DNA of 64,000 nucleotides, taken from Scedosporium boydii. Its lineage: Eukaryota > Ascomycota > Sordariomycetes > Microascales > Microascaceae. The stretch lies in NCBI GenBank assembly GCA_002221725.1, contig NJFT01000002.1:372001-436000 (forward strand). The letters are read 5' to 3'. Position numbers and translations under genes: made by a program. Under the pieces are notes generated by a model that was given only the letters and a program-made list of their open reading frames with translations, made no database searches and was not told the origin of the DNA. Positions 1-12,300 of this stretch are shown one piece after another (position 1 is the first letter of the stretch; each line of letters opens with the position of its first letter).

Positions 1-218
1 GAAGGCCTCGTGAGGCTGCAAGCCATTGATATCGCCTGTACTCTTCCGAGTAGTTGGCTGCACGGGATTTCGCGGGGATGACGATCTGTGATACTGCCAA
101 ATGAGGTGACGGAAGGAGCTGAAGTCGTCGAATCTGGCCAGTGGGCTCATTCACTATCTTATTCCTTCACTCAAAGGAACAAGGTGTTGGCAACTGGGGC
201 TGGAAATGAGGGAGAGGG

Positions 219-276
219 TAGTGAGAGTAGTGAGAGGATAGTGAGAGTAGTGAGAGTAGTGAGAGCAGTGAGAGAG
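219..276. repeat. 9-bp tandem repeat (TAGTGAGAG-type)
   Basis: Roughly six imperfect copies of a purine-rich TAGTGAGAG unit run head to tail. It is a minisatellite-like tract with no gene association that I can see. Any open frame through it is simply a product of the repeat. Confidence 0.75.
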
Positions 277-545
277 AGTTCGTAGATGGTGTCAAATTGG
301 ATCAATTGATCAGTGTAAACTTTCCAAGAACAACATTTAACTCGAACCCGGATTCTGTTTGATCTTGCCTTTGATAAAACTGGCCCTGGATCACTTAGTG
401 CTGCCTGTTGCCTCTTGCTTGCTCCATCTCCCTCAACATCGACTCTGCATCAATTGCTCCTTCCGACCACATGTGCTAGAGTAATGTTGAACTGTTGGAA
501 TTCGTCGAACAAGACCTCTAATAATATTGAACATTGAAGTTTGGG

Positions 546-722
546 GTTTACATTCCCACCATACAAACATCATTGATCAATGATCAATCAATTCTAACAC
601 TTTGTGTTGGTGGGTGTACTGGGCTTGTCGTGCATTCCTAAAGTACTCGCTCGAGCAGTCAGTTGTCCGTTCGCAACGACAAGCAGAATCATGATAAATG
701 TTTGTATGGTGGGAATGTAAAC
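546..722. repeat. Perfect 25-bp inverted repeat with 127-bp spacer (MITE-like)
   Basis: The left arm is 546-570, starting GTTTACATTCCC and ending ATACAAACAT. The right arm, 698-722, is its exact reverse complement. The enclosed 177-bp unit has no coding potential and contains GATCAAT-rich sequence just inside the left arm. Size and arm perfection fit a miniature inverted-repeat element or a strong hairpin. I could not find an unambiguous target-site duplication at the outer edges, so the mobile-element reading is an inference. Confidence 0.6.
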
Positions 723-2330
723 AAACCAAGTTGGTTTCTTCATTCAGTTCCAGTCCATTCATACCATCTTCCGAACCCGCCCTTGGGGTATTGATCAATT
801 AGTCAAATTCCAGGGGATGATTCTGTCCAGACGGCGCAAATGTGCAATGCAATTGTGCATCGCCTCACCATGGCCCTCCCTCCCCCCTCCCTTCCCTCTC
901 CAGACGGCCTCGTTGTCACCAAAGATTAATACCGCCCTGGAAACCGGGGCGACCCTCACTCTCCAGCGAGAGAAGATCAGCGATGGTGGTGTGTGACACA
1001 GCAGTACAAGTGCTAGGCCGCCTCATTTCGCCTAGATTTCTCAAGGGACGCGCTGTGGCGAATGTGCTTGATGAGCCAAACCTTTTTCTTCACCGAGGCT
1101 CGAACATTCCTGCCGAGCTAGCATTCCAAATTGATATTTTGTTTTCTTTGCCTTTTGAGGGAATGTCGCCGGGGAAATGGACCCAGCAACAACTGCAGCG
1201 AGGACTTCGTCAGAGTCTTGGAGCACATTGTCTTTCCACGTAGCCTGCGTTGTCGACGATGAGTTGTCTGAAGCCAGCCAAGCGAATCGTCTCCGCTGTT
1301 TATTTGTGTCGGCCGGTCTGGGCAACCAACTCGATATCCAGGCAGCAACTTAGAAATGAACCTTTCTTTTTTTTTTTTACCTCTTTATTGCCAGCCAGGC
1401 TTTATTAGCCACGACAATGGTGGGTGGGCGACTCCCATGACCAAGATATGGCTCGCCTCGTTTCTTCTTCTAGTAATCGGAGGTATTACGTTGAAACGCA
1501 GACTCGATTCGAAGCGGTCTTGACCGAGCTATGCATCCATTGATCCGATCATATATGTCGCTGGGAACACCGACCTCACTTAACCCACCTTCCTTAGGTC
1601 ATCCCAGCTCCCATACCAAGGTGTAGTAATAAACAGCTTAGGGCGGAAAGAACCCTACGACGTTGGATTGAATACTCTAGTTATAAGAAGGCTACCATAT
1701 TCACACAAGCAACCGAGGAGAGTAACCGAGAGTAACCGGCTTGTGTCTTTGATAATCCGACCCGACTACCGTCGAGGGAAAGTGTTGCGACACAAGCCCA
1801 AACAGGCTCTGGTCAAACCACAAATATGGATAGGGAACCGGTTCCTCCCCAGAAAACCACCAGTCCGGCACAGCCTCTGCGACCAACCGTGGGCCGTGAA
1901 ACCTGGTGTGCTCAAGGCTCCGTGTCAGTTCGGTATCTCTCCGTGTCTGTCCGAGAAGGGGGGGCAACCCCCGGACAAGGAAACTGCCAAACTCTAAAAA
2001 GGGTCGCCGGTGGTACAAGCGTAACATGGTCTTGTGATGGGCTCGCCTTGAAGTTGACACCACGCAACATAATATTCTTGTCGTGAGGCTTCCTACTCCT
2101 GATATCAAACCGAGATACTAAGACGAAGCAAACCTGGTTGGGTTTTCCTTTCCAAATACGGGGATTCACCTCGGAATATCAGCTGGTCTCGTTATGTTTG
2201 CGTTTGCGTTTCACTTGAATGGTGTGTTTTTTAGTCCAAGAACCGCTGTGGAGGGTGGGATGAACAAACATCATTCCCAAGGCTACGGGATACGAGATGG
2301 GATAATGCCGTTGATTGCGAAGCCCTCGCG

Positions 2331-2365
<35 letters not shown>
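2331..2365 (+). repeat. Poly-A tract, 35 nt
   Basis: An uninterrupted run of 35 A follows the sequence CCCTCGCG. No coding or retrotransposon sequence is recognisable just upstream, so it is most simply a homopolymer tract. The length may be inexact because of sequencing slippage. Confidence 0.9.
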
Positions 2366-2369
<4 letters not shown>

Positions 2370-5300
2370 GCAATTAATCACGGCGACATGCACGCTGGCA
2401 CCACCTCCTCGGCCGAAGTCCCCGAAGTCCCCGAAGTCCCCAGCTCAATGTCTCTTAAGTTTGGTGGGAGGGCGACGACGCCGAATCGAGCCGTCGCCCG
2501 AGAACTTTCTCTAAGCTCCCTTCCGGCTTGCTTGCTCGCCTCATTTTAGCTCAACGGAGCGCAAGCAAAATCAGGCCATAGATTGATTTCTGACATACTC
2601 GGTGCACAATTGAGCAAAGGATTCATCCCGGGGATACCAGTTGGTGGTGTCGGTCTGGCTCCCCAGTGCCTGGCCTGCAAGATTATAGACCCTCGCACCA
2701 CGTCGCGTCGATTGACGTCTCCTGTCGCTGGAGACCCGTAGCCTGTCAATATAAGGGAAGGGGACACGAGACTGGCTCGACTACGTGAGACGTGTCTTCT
2801 TTCTCAGGAAACACGTCGCGTCCTGTTGCTACTGGCGTGCGCTCTTCCCACGTGTCTTGATCAGTCGAGGGCAGAATGCACGTCCCGTTGAGTTTCTCTC
2901 GTCCTATTGCAGACGCCGGAAACCGAGACATACAGGCGAGGGCGGTACCTACGTAAAGCAACTGCGGCAAGGCTGCAGAACCCTTACTACATACATCAAT
3001 ACTGCAAAGCTGCAATTGCAGCTGGGACACAACGCCCGCATAGAGTAGGAGGCGGACGGGCATGTATGCGAGACATCAATTGATTCCGAATCGCAATGTA
3101 AGAAACAGCCCGCTCCTTTCGCTTTCGTCTTACTCCTTTCGGAGGCCTCGGAGATCAGCGGTCATCAACAGGCGCCCCTTTGCTATTGTTACAAGCCCTG
3201 CTTCAATGGCTGCACAACTGACCATTGTCAATTGACTTTCATCTATTCACCCGAGCGGAACGGGCCTCCGGATACCACCTCCCCACAAAAATCCCCCATC
3301 CGGCCCCTTGGCTCTTCATCCAGTAGCGAGACGCGGACGACATCCACAATATCCGCGAGGCAAGCGTGGCGGAGCAAGAAAACGACCAGGAAGCCTCATT
3401 CTTCCATGCCTGAGGAAAGCACCGGTGATAACTCCACACACACACACTCTCTCTCGCACACGCCTACTAAAACTTACTTCGCCCGCTTTCAGTCCTGGCT
3501 GGGGAGGGGGTCTTCTTTCTCCTGTCCACGATGTGGGCGCAGAAACGCCACAATGGTGGCCTGAATTCGCGAATATGTGCATGAGGCCCTCTTCAATGCT
3601 ACCATCAACCATCTCCGGAATCCAATCAGGCCCCCATGTTCGGCCTAAGGTGCAGTTTCTCGCATATTGCAGGGCAGCCAACCGGAGGGATTAGTTTTTC
3701 TACTTGTGGTGCCAGAAGGGGGGCCAAATGGGCCAGGCCTCATTTTCCAATTCCCAGTGACTATTGGAACCGGCTTTTGTCAAGCCAAGCAAGGAGCGCT
3801 CAACCTTCAGCTGCGGGAATAGAGATCACAAGGTCGATATTGACCCTAACCTGAACTGCCGAAACCAAGCCTTGAGCAACCTTTCCGGGGAAACCATGAC
3901 CAGATCCGAAGATCCTATGGGGTTCAACAGTCGGGTTCTTTTTGATTCCTTGACCGAGAGAGCCAAGCATTGATCACTTTCCTCGTCGACTTACACTGTT
4001 TGCTCAGAGCAAATAAGGAATTCAGATGGAAACATTCGCCTTGCACCGGGTCCTTGTGTGAATCATGCAATGCATCTCCCTTCGAAGTTCCGAACCACGC
4101 AAGCAACATGCAACTTCCCGAGGGATGATCTGCTCGAGGATCAAGTCCAGGGATGAAGAAAAACAGATGATACTTATCCCGCTGTAGCGCCGTCGTGCGT
4201 GCGTACGTCTTTTCAGGAAGTCCATTGTAGTGCGACCCTGGTTACTCGCATCCCCCCGCTGCAAGATTCGGGGCAAGTGAATCAAAAGGCATTGATCCCT
4301 CCTTTGCTTCCTTCGTCAAGATGATTCTTGGGGCGCGCAACGCCAAAACAAGGCGTTCAAGGCAGACCGCAGCAGCCCATTGCCTCTTTTCTATGACCAA
4401 TAGCAATAGCGGAGCAACCATCAATTAATCCTTGATGATTAATTCTCGTCGTAGGTCGGTCTCTCTTCCCCGTGTGTGTGAAGGTTTCAGGGTCTGATGT
4501 GTCTTGACAAAGGCTGGGGCTGTGCCTGGAGCCTTGTCTATTCACGGTCAATGATTCTGTCTGGCTTCCCCGAATGCCATCTCGCCGCGTAATCCTCATC
4601 AGAGGGCCCAAGCCCAAAGAAATGAGAAACAAAAGAGGGAGATGAAGTAAAAAGAGCTCCGGGGGGGAGTACAATAGTGCAGTCTGAATGAAGTTTGTTT
4701 GTCCATCGAGGAAAGCTCCCAACACTCTTCTGGTTTTTCCGCTGTCTCCCCCACGCTACGTGGAACCAGCACAGCAGTTGCACAAGACCCCAGATGGCAA
4801 GACTGGCGATGGTAATATTGATGCCGGCGAGCTTCGAGCTCCGGCTGCCTCAGCCACCACAACTCCAGTAAAAAAAAGCACGGAAGACGGCCGAGGACGC
4901 GGTAGGACACGAGTACCCAGGAAGACCGTTGCACATTCGTGTATCGCGCCGGGTTACAGTTGGTGCGCCCCAGAAACGCCGGTTCCCCCATTCACGCTCT
5001 GTCGGCCCAGAGAAGACCGAGTCTCCCGTGTCGCGTGTGGATGGGGAGGCTGCTGGAAAGGAGGGTAGAAGTATGTTTGTCTTCCATTGATACTATACAG
5101 GCACAGGCCTCGCCCAAACTTGATTTCTACACCCACACCCACACCCTCCTCTCCCTCCTAATTCATGGTATCCTCTTGTTTTGTGTTCGCCTCGTTCCTC
5201 GACGGCTCATAGATGCGATGCCTGCCCCCCTCTTGTGATACTCTCATGGCAATCGGCTTTGGACTAACTCTCCAAGTCTCGTCAAGTTTGTTCAGGTCGG

Positions 5301-5533
5301 GCTCTTCTTCCCTTCCTATTTCAAGTATATCAACAGGTTCCTCCACCCCCTCCTGCCTCGCCTTCTTTTTACAATTCTCTTCCCTTTACACCTACCTAAC
5401 AACTACCTTGTAGCATGTCTACCTTCATAGTAAATTAAGAAGTTTTGCACATTCTACCATTCTACATTCTCTCTCATTAGCAATTTGCAATTACACTCCC
5501 TAACCACCGAGAACACACTCATATCGGTAAAGG

Positions 5534-7978
5534 ATGAGCGGTGCACCGTTCGTCACCATTCGCGAGAATGGGATCCCTCCTGTTCGGGGCCAGCCAACTC
5601 CCCAACACCAACACCAACACCAACACCAACACCAGGGATTCCAACAAGGAGGCAGCCAGTTCGGCGGACAGTTCCCCAACATGCACAGCCAGCCCGTATA
5701 CCACCCAACACAGGGCGGCAACATCGCCTCTCCTTATTCCCCTTCACACAGGACTTCCGAGAACCCCAACCAAGGCCGCCTCGTGACGAGATCCGATATC
5801 CGCTCCGAACGTCTCACCAGGGATATCATGAAGGAAGAGCTCTCCAGCTACCGCGTCGTCCGCATCGAAAAGGCCGAGCGCAAGAATGAGTTCGACGAAG
5901 ACGGTAACCCGGTGCTACCCAACTGGGATGTCGCCCAGTTCGATGAAGCTCAGGGCATGGCCAAGGAGGCCATAAGACGCCGCGTGCAGGAGATCGAAAA
6001 GGAGGAAGGTTCCGTCGCCACTAGGAAGGAGGCCTTATCGAACGCCAAGCAGACACAACTCGGGAAGGCGCTCGACGAGTTGGCTGAGATGGAAACGGAT
6101 CCCAGGTACTGCTATGTCCTTGAGCAGTTTCATCAGCAGACTGAGAGGGTGACGAAGGGCAAGCTTGGCTACTATGACATGAAGAATCAGCTGGTCGAGA
6201 GGCTTGAATCGCCGAAGAAGTCTGGTGACAAGTACAAGGGCAAGGACAAGGAGAGGAAGAGGGATAAGGAGAGTGATAGAGAGAAGGAGAAGGAAAGGGT
6301 GAGGGATAAGGATAAGGTGAGAGAGAAGGAGAGAGGGAGGGACAGGGAGAGGAAGAGACGTGATTCTGTGTCTGTGTTCAGCAGCCGCACTCATCCCACT
6401 CATTACAAGGATGAAAAGGAGGAAAAGGAGGAAAAGCCCAAGAGAATAGCCGTCTGCATCACCGCTTTCTTTAAGCGAACCCCTCGGGACGGGGTCGACA
6501 TCGAGGCCATGTACCACGAATTCAAGAGCGGTTCCCTGAACGCCATGAGCAACCCCGCCAACGGCTCGCCACCCTTTAGGACGGCGCAGAACGGGATGCC
6601 ATACCCAACACAGAACCAGCCTCAGCACATCCCGCAACAACAACACCCTCAGATTATGCAAGGCGGTATGGGATACCAACAACAACACCAATACCGGGAC
6701 CCGCATCCGCAGCAAACCCAAGCTAGGCTGCAGCCGCAAGCACAACTACAGCCACCGCTGCAAGTGCATCCGCAGCAGCAACATCAACAGCAACACCAAC
6801 AGCAACACCAGCAGTCCCACCCCCGCATCGCACAGCAACAACAGCAACGACAACTTCCACCGCCGCCGCCCCCTGCTAGGGCCCCACAAGCAGGACCGCA
6901 GGCGAGACTACCGCCGATCATCAAGCAGGGAGACAGGAAGGGAGCCGGCGCCCAAATACACCAACAAGACAAGTCCAAGGGCCACGGTCAAAAGGAAACC
7001 AGGATCAAGCAGGTGGCCCACCGTGACGGGAGCCGATCAAGAAAACCCGTTTACGACTCGAGCTCCCGCAGCAGCTCACCATCTGATGACCAATCTGACT
7101 ACACTGACGATGAGAATACCTCACCCTCCTCCGTTTCGGAATATAGCCCGGGCAAAGGCAGGCGCGATCGAGGCGTCTCGAAGACGCGGGCCCGCAGCCG
7201 TAGCCGCAGCCAGCGTCGCGATAGCTCCGCCAAGAGGTTTCATCGCAAGGAGCCTAACCCTAAAGCATTTGGCATCGATGAGAATGAAAGACGCCCCTAC
7301 ACGCAGTTTGGAAAGGCACCGATGGTAGTGAATCCCCCACGTCCTACCGTCAACGGGCACTCATATGGCTCAGCACCACCGCCACCACCTCCACCACCTC
7401 CACCACCTCCTCCTTCTCCTCCCTCGACCATCAACGCCACCCCGGTAGTTAGAGAGATACATTATTTTCACACTGCCCAAGGCACTAGGGAGGCTGAAGA
7501 CCATATAAGGAACGAGGAAAGACGCCGAGAGGCTCGGTTGCGGTCTGACACCTTCAACGGGTACGAGGCCGCACGCCCGAGGCCGTCCCCTGTATTCGTG
7601 GACGAAGAATCCTCGACAGATGTTGACGAGGGTCTCAGGTATAGACATTCGCAGCTCAGGAAGGATTGTGGGACCCCTTCCAGCTGCGAATATGATCGGT
7701 ATACCGGGCGGCCGCCGGTGGTATTGCCGGCTCGAGGACCAGGCGTGAATAGGCGTCGTTCCGAATACGGATATCCAGCTACAAGTGGACCCACGAGTAG
7801 GGACGATGATAGAGTTCCTGGCCAATATCCGATTCAGGGACGGGGCTCTCCGGAGAGGGACTACGGGAGGGATTATGGGAGGGAGTATGGGAGGGAGTAT
7901 GGGAGGGAGTACGAGCGGGAGCCTGTCCGGCCTACGCGTCGCGATGATGGCGCTTCCCAACAACGTCGATGGCGTTGA
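5534..7978 (+). CDS. Low-complexity, charged and Q/P/H-rich hypothetical protein
   Basis: This is a single-exon frame of 814 residues that I cannot assign to a named family. The N-terminus (1-60) has a QH repeat and is Q/G/P-rich. Residues about 90-215 are the only globular-looking part: a helical, charged segment containing RLTRDIMKEELSSYRVVRIEKAE, here cited from L93, and YCYVLEQFHQQTERVTKGKLG. A Lys/Arg/Glu/Asp-rich tract follows (about 225-280), then a second possibly ordered segment beginning IAVCITAFFKRTPRDGVDIE. The rest is Q/H-rich, poly-proline (codons near 7376-7415), RS-like (SRSRSQRRDSS) and ends in a tandem DYGREYGREYGRE repeat. A nuclear or RNA-associated scaffold is conceivable from the composition, but this is inference. 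The ATG at 5534 follows a pyrimidine-rich leader. Long antisense frames inside it are shadows. Confidence 0.85.
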   Translation: MSGAPFVTIRENGIPPVRGQPTPQHQHQHQHQHQGFQQGGSQFGGQFPNMHSQPVYHPTQGGNIASPYSPSHRTSENPNQGRLVTRSDIRSERLTRDIMKEELSSYRVVRIEKAERKNEFDEDGNPVLPNWDVAQFDEAQGMAKEAIRRRVQEIEKEEGSVATRKEALSNAKQTQLGKALDELAEMETDPRYCYVLEQFHQQTERVTKGKLGYYDMKNQLVERLESPKKSGDKYKGKDKERKRDKESDREKEKERVRDKDKVREKERGRDRERKRRDSVSVFSSRTHPTHYKDEKEEKEEKPKRIAVCITAFFKRTPRDGVDIEAMYHEFKSGSLNAMSNPANGSPPFRTAQNGMPYPTQNQPQHIPQQQHPQIMQGGMGYQQQHQYRDPHPQQTQARLQPQAQLQPPLQVHPQQQHQQQHQQQHQQSHPRIAQQQQQRQLPPPPPPARAPQAGPQARLPPIIKQGDRKGAGAQIHQQDKSKGHGQKETRIKQVAHRDGSRSRKPVYDSSSRSSSPSDDQSDYTDDENTSPSSVSEYSPGKGRRDRGVSKTRARSRSRSQRRDSSAKRFHRKEPNPKAFGIDENERRPYTQFGKAPMVVNPPRPTVNGHSYGSAPPPPPPPPPPPPPSPPSTINATPVVREIHYFHTAQGTREAEDHIRNEERRREARLRSDTFNGYEAARPRPSPVFVDEESSTDVDEGLRYRHSQLRKDCGTPSSCEYDRYTGRPPVVLPARGPGVNRRRSEYGYPATSGPTSRDDDRVPGQYPIQGRGSPERDYGRDYGREYGREYGREYEREPVRPTRRDDGASQQRRWR

Positions 7979-9308
7979 TTTGACATGGTTGGCTCTTCGG
8001 TTTCTTTTCTGTTCTTTTGTTACATTATGTGTATAATTACGACAGTATTTCCGACGAAACTAGGATGGGACTGGGCTAGACTGGGACTGGATCAGCTGAG
8101 TTGGGCAAATTTGGGCGTTTGGGATTTTTTCCTTTTTTCTTTTCGGACTTAAGGTGGAATGATTTATGAATTCTCTCTCTCTCTTTCTCTCTCTTGATGT
8201 TGATTCGGACCTGCGTCTCGGGATCGAGCTCCAAGATTGGCAATACTGTGAGCATCGACAGTTCCTTAGCTGGCAAAAATACTAGTTTGATGAGTCTAGA
8301 AGCAATCTTCCTCAATGACAGTTGACCGTGAGAAGCCTGACCGATTATGCCTTCATTGACTCTCAGAGAGTCATGTATATCTAGATCTCAGTATTTGGTG
8401 TAGCCCATGCCCAGGATCCTCCAAGTACTTCCCTCGCTAACACATATGGCAAGGGGCAAGGCTGGGGAGGCCTCCAGCGAGGGGACCTAATACTCGGCAC
8501 AGGTTGGATCACCATCTCATAAGTGCTGCACGTACTATCGTGCCGAGAGAAATATATAAGCCATCCACAACAAGAACATCACCAACTCCCTCGCTTCCAG
8601 CTTCAATCACGAGGCACGTCGAAGACGAGGGTTAGCAATCCACCAGCTGAAAAAGAAGTACTTTTCTCCATTTTGCACCTAAATCAATTGATCCTTTTTC
8701 TTTTTCCTTCCAATGGCCCGAGCTGATGTAAATGGCTTCCATGTCGCCGCCTCTAACCCGTAGCTCATCAATACTAGGAGAAGGGGGAACTTCTGAGCCA
8801 TTGCGGTGTGGGTTATTCAAGTTGTATCCTTCATGTGTTGAGCATTAATCGCAATTGTCCAATTTTTCAACTTTACCAGCTTGTGTAGCCCGAATCATTT
8901 CGCAGTAAATTTCTGCAGGGGCGCCCGCTTCGTTCCCCTCGGTCTCAGGGCCGCGTCAACTGTATTTGTTGCTGCGGGATATATATCAAATCGATCTGCA
9001 GGTTCATCGTCTTCCCCGAGAGCTAGGCCCCGAATCCGTAGTTGATTGGCTGCATTGGCTGCACTGGAGTTCCAAATGGCAAGGCAGGCTCCAAGGCAGG
9101 GCGTATGCAGTGATTCGTCAATGTCCCTCGTATTCTATCGCCATGCAGCATCAACACCCCGCCCCTCTAGTGGTAGTTCACGCCCGGGTTCCAGTTCGTT
9201 GGTTCAAAAGACTCATGATGGCAGGTACCGTCCTCAGGCAGGATGCCGATTGCTTCCTGCAACTTTACATAGGCCGGAGGTCAATCGCCAGAGTGCGAAA
9301 CAAAGACA
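7979..9308. other. Intergenic region
   Basis: I see no gene in this interval. It contains a short CT microsatellite (about 8172-8196) and one copy of the palindrome ATCAATTGAT (8683-8692). The part just upstream of 9309 would hold the promoter of the next gene. No clear TATA box was identified. Confidence 0.6.
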
Positions 9309-12300
9309 ATGGATCCTCTATCCATCACTGCGTCAGCCATTACGCTGATACACGCAGCAAGCGCTGTAAGTCGTCCGCAAAGAAACGATGTGATCAACTT
9401 CTGAAAATCTAACAAGAAGAGTAGATCACCACGTCGTTGCGCCGGCTCTCCACCTCCCTTCGTACAGTCGAATCTCGTGTCTCGGGGCTCTGCGACGAAC
9501 TCGTCAGTCTCACGTCCTTTTTAGAGGCCGTCGAGCGCACCCTGAAGGGATGCAAAGTTCACGACTTGGCCCACGTCGAAGGAGATCTCTGGCGGCAGAT
9601 TGAGCTTGCATTGGCTGATTGCCAGATAACACTCAATGAATTAGGTGTCCTTGTAAATGAAATTAAGGAGAGCTCGAGAGCCAAAGGTCTCGGATGGCGG
9701 GCGCGAGCTGCAATGGACTTAAGTGTCCATGGTGCCAATATTGCGACCTTCCGGGACAGGATCCACAAGTCCAACTGGGCACTTCAGACGATGCTGCATA
9801 CCATCACTGTGTAGGTGATGATAACTTTGAACTTTCCGCCGAGTTTGCTCGAGAACGACCGACTGATCCCATTGCTAGTTCGCTCTCCCTTAGGAGCAAT
9901 GCCTCCCAAGAGGTGATCCTGTTTGAACTCGATCGACTCAAGTCCTCCATTGATGAAGCACTTCGGGCCTCGCTGAGACCTGCCGGACAGTTTAGTCAAT
10001 GCTTCGAATCCGATTCAAGAGTAGCTCGGAACCTGCGAAATCTAGCGGCGGCGGCAAAGCAGTTCCACTCTGCCGCAAGTTCTGCTACCATTAGTACCAT
10101 CCATGACGGGAGTGCGCAGATACCTTGGCGATCTCATTCTGGCACTCGAGGAAGTCTTGTCTGCGACTTTCCAGCTCACAAGCGGGAGTGGGTTGAAATG
10201 TGCCTCGAGCAAACAGAGCGGCAATCTCCCGCCATAGCCGCGCCTGCCAAAAGCGAGTCGCCAGACGTCCCACGACGATTGCCGACAACAGCTCTCCCTC
10301 CACTCGTGATACCAACCTCGACGGAGACGATCGCGGAGGAGGATGACGACGACGAAGAAGACGCTGAATTCAAGCGCCTGTTTCTCGACGGGCTAGAAGA
10401 CCTCGCAAGAGAGAGTATCAGAGTCGGGGACTTCTGGAACGCGATCGGGTTGCTAAATGAGGCCTTGAAAAGGGAAGAAATTTCGGAACCAGAAACTAGT
10501 CACATCTGCCGCCTCGAGGTCCATCTCTCGCTCTGCTACGTCCTCGAAGATCAATGGAGACTGGCCGAGCCCATCGTCCTGAGGCTTATAAAGACCACGG
10601 CGAATGCAGACTTAGTCGTGTGCAATATGCTCCATGCCATCTCTCTCGACTATCTCAAGTCATACGACTTCAAGAGTGCCCTGCAACATTGCAGGAAGTC
10701 ATTGCAAGCTAAGAAGAGATGGTTAAAGCGGCAGAAAACAAACTGGCAGAGGAGTCATGACTATGCCGAAACGTTGGGACTGCTAGGCACAATATTCAGC
10801 ATGCAGGGAGACTATATCTCGGCTGAGATCTATCGGCGGCGGCTTCCTCTAAGCTTTGTCTATGAGCATCCTGCAAGCCCGTTTGAGTTCATCGCCAGAC
10901 ACCGCCATCAGCTGAAAGAAGTACTCGGGGACGATATGCCAGAGTTCTTCTACCCCTACGGCAGCCATGCACCCTGCGAGCTTGAAGCGGCCGTGCCCGG
11001 TAAAGGTTTAGGGCTACTGCCAAAGCAGACCATCCGAAAGAGGCAAACCATTCGCAGGAGTCAGACTCACAATAACGACGGAGGCATATCTCCGCTGAGG
11101 ACCAGGCGGTACGAGTGGGAGCGGTACGAAAGTGATACAACGAAAGAAGCCGTCTTGCCTCCACCATACACCTGCCCCGAAGTCGAGGTTGATATCGACC
11201 AGGCGTCAGTTCGGCAGCCAAACCAAAATTCACCTCTTAGGCGCAAGCTTACGCACATATTCGGCCCGAAAGAACGACAAAATCTATCGTTGGATGAGGA
11301 TACGGATGACGAGGAAACTCCGAGTTCTTCCACTTCCCCCTTAACGCGGTGGTTCATGGGCCGTCACATTTTCGGTCTGAAAGTCTCCCGGGCATATTTA
11401 CGCAAGAGATCAAGTGACGAAGAATTGCCACCATCCCTTGGCAAAGAGCGTCGATACCAAAGAGCATTTAGGCTGCTGCGCATGGAGAAGGTAACGCATG
11501 ATAATTACTTTGCCTCGAGCGGTATAAAATGCGGACACCCTTCCATGACGTCCCTCGGTTTAGGAGATCTGGGAAGAATGACGCGTCGCGAGGATTCACA
11601 GGACCAAAGTCCGGCGGAAGACGGTCTGCAAGATCATTTCGACCACCAACTTCAAAATGGAATGCGCCTTGAGAATATGGGAAGAGACCCTTCCGTTGAT
11701 CAGCACGGTTTTCCGGGCCACGATACCATGCCTCTTCAATCAACGATAGCGGAGTTGCCTGGAGACTGTATAAGGGCGGAGTTGCCATGCAACCCTGTCG
11801 GTTCGAAAAGGCGCAGATATAACGAACCTGATCAACTTGATCAAACGGCACTGCCCCTCAACACCTACGCGTCATCATCTTCTCAAATGAATGCAGCCGT
11901 ATCATCAGATGGCGAGGCGGCTATGCCGTTCTCAGCCGTGCCAATCAGGGAGGACCGATCTAGTACATGGGAGGAAACTTTTGCAGTAAAGGGTGAGGAG
12001 CCGGCCTCATCAAGCTCATCCCCCGAAGCGCATCGTGCAGAGGCGGAAGAAGACACGAACGGCCTCGGTGACATCGAGCATCTTCACAATTCTAAGGAGG
12101 TTGACGGCAGCACCCATTCACAGCCTATGCTCTCCTCTAGACCTGATATGAGCGACGGAGCCCTATCCACTACATTCGCCAGCTTAGCGACCATTTTAGC
12201 TTCGATACCGAATCTGAAAGACGACAACGCGCGCCATTTTGTCAGGCTGAAGCTTGGTGTCATTTTGTCACGCCAGAAGCGCTTAGGCAATGATGATACA

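Larger units (their letters stand above)
1..5533. other. Gene-free left region
   Basis: No reading frame here has convincing coding character. All open frames are short, overlap on both strands and show no family motif. The region holds a 9-bp tandem repeat near 219-276, a perfect 25-bp inverted repeat (546-570 and 698-722), a 35-nt poly-A tract (2331-2365), CA/CT microsatellite sequence near 3436-3466, and a pyrimidine-rich stretch around 5340-5480 that suits the 5' leader of the gene starting at 5534. A weak two-exon candidate on the minus strand (3239-3681) is listed under findings. Confidence 0.6.

Noticed and set aside
1701..2108. 135-codon minus-strand frame in the left region
   Set aside because: Overlapped by open frames on the plus strand, no domain, and no promoter or splice context.
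6035..6745. 236-codon antisense frame under the 814-residue gene
   Set aside because: Leu-rich product of reading the charged KERD tract backwards.
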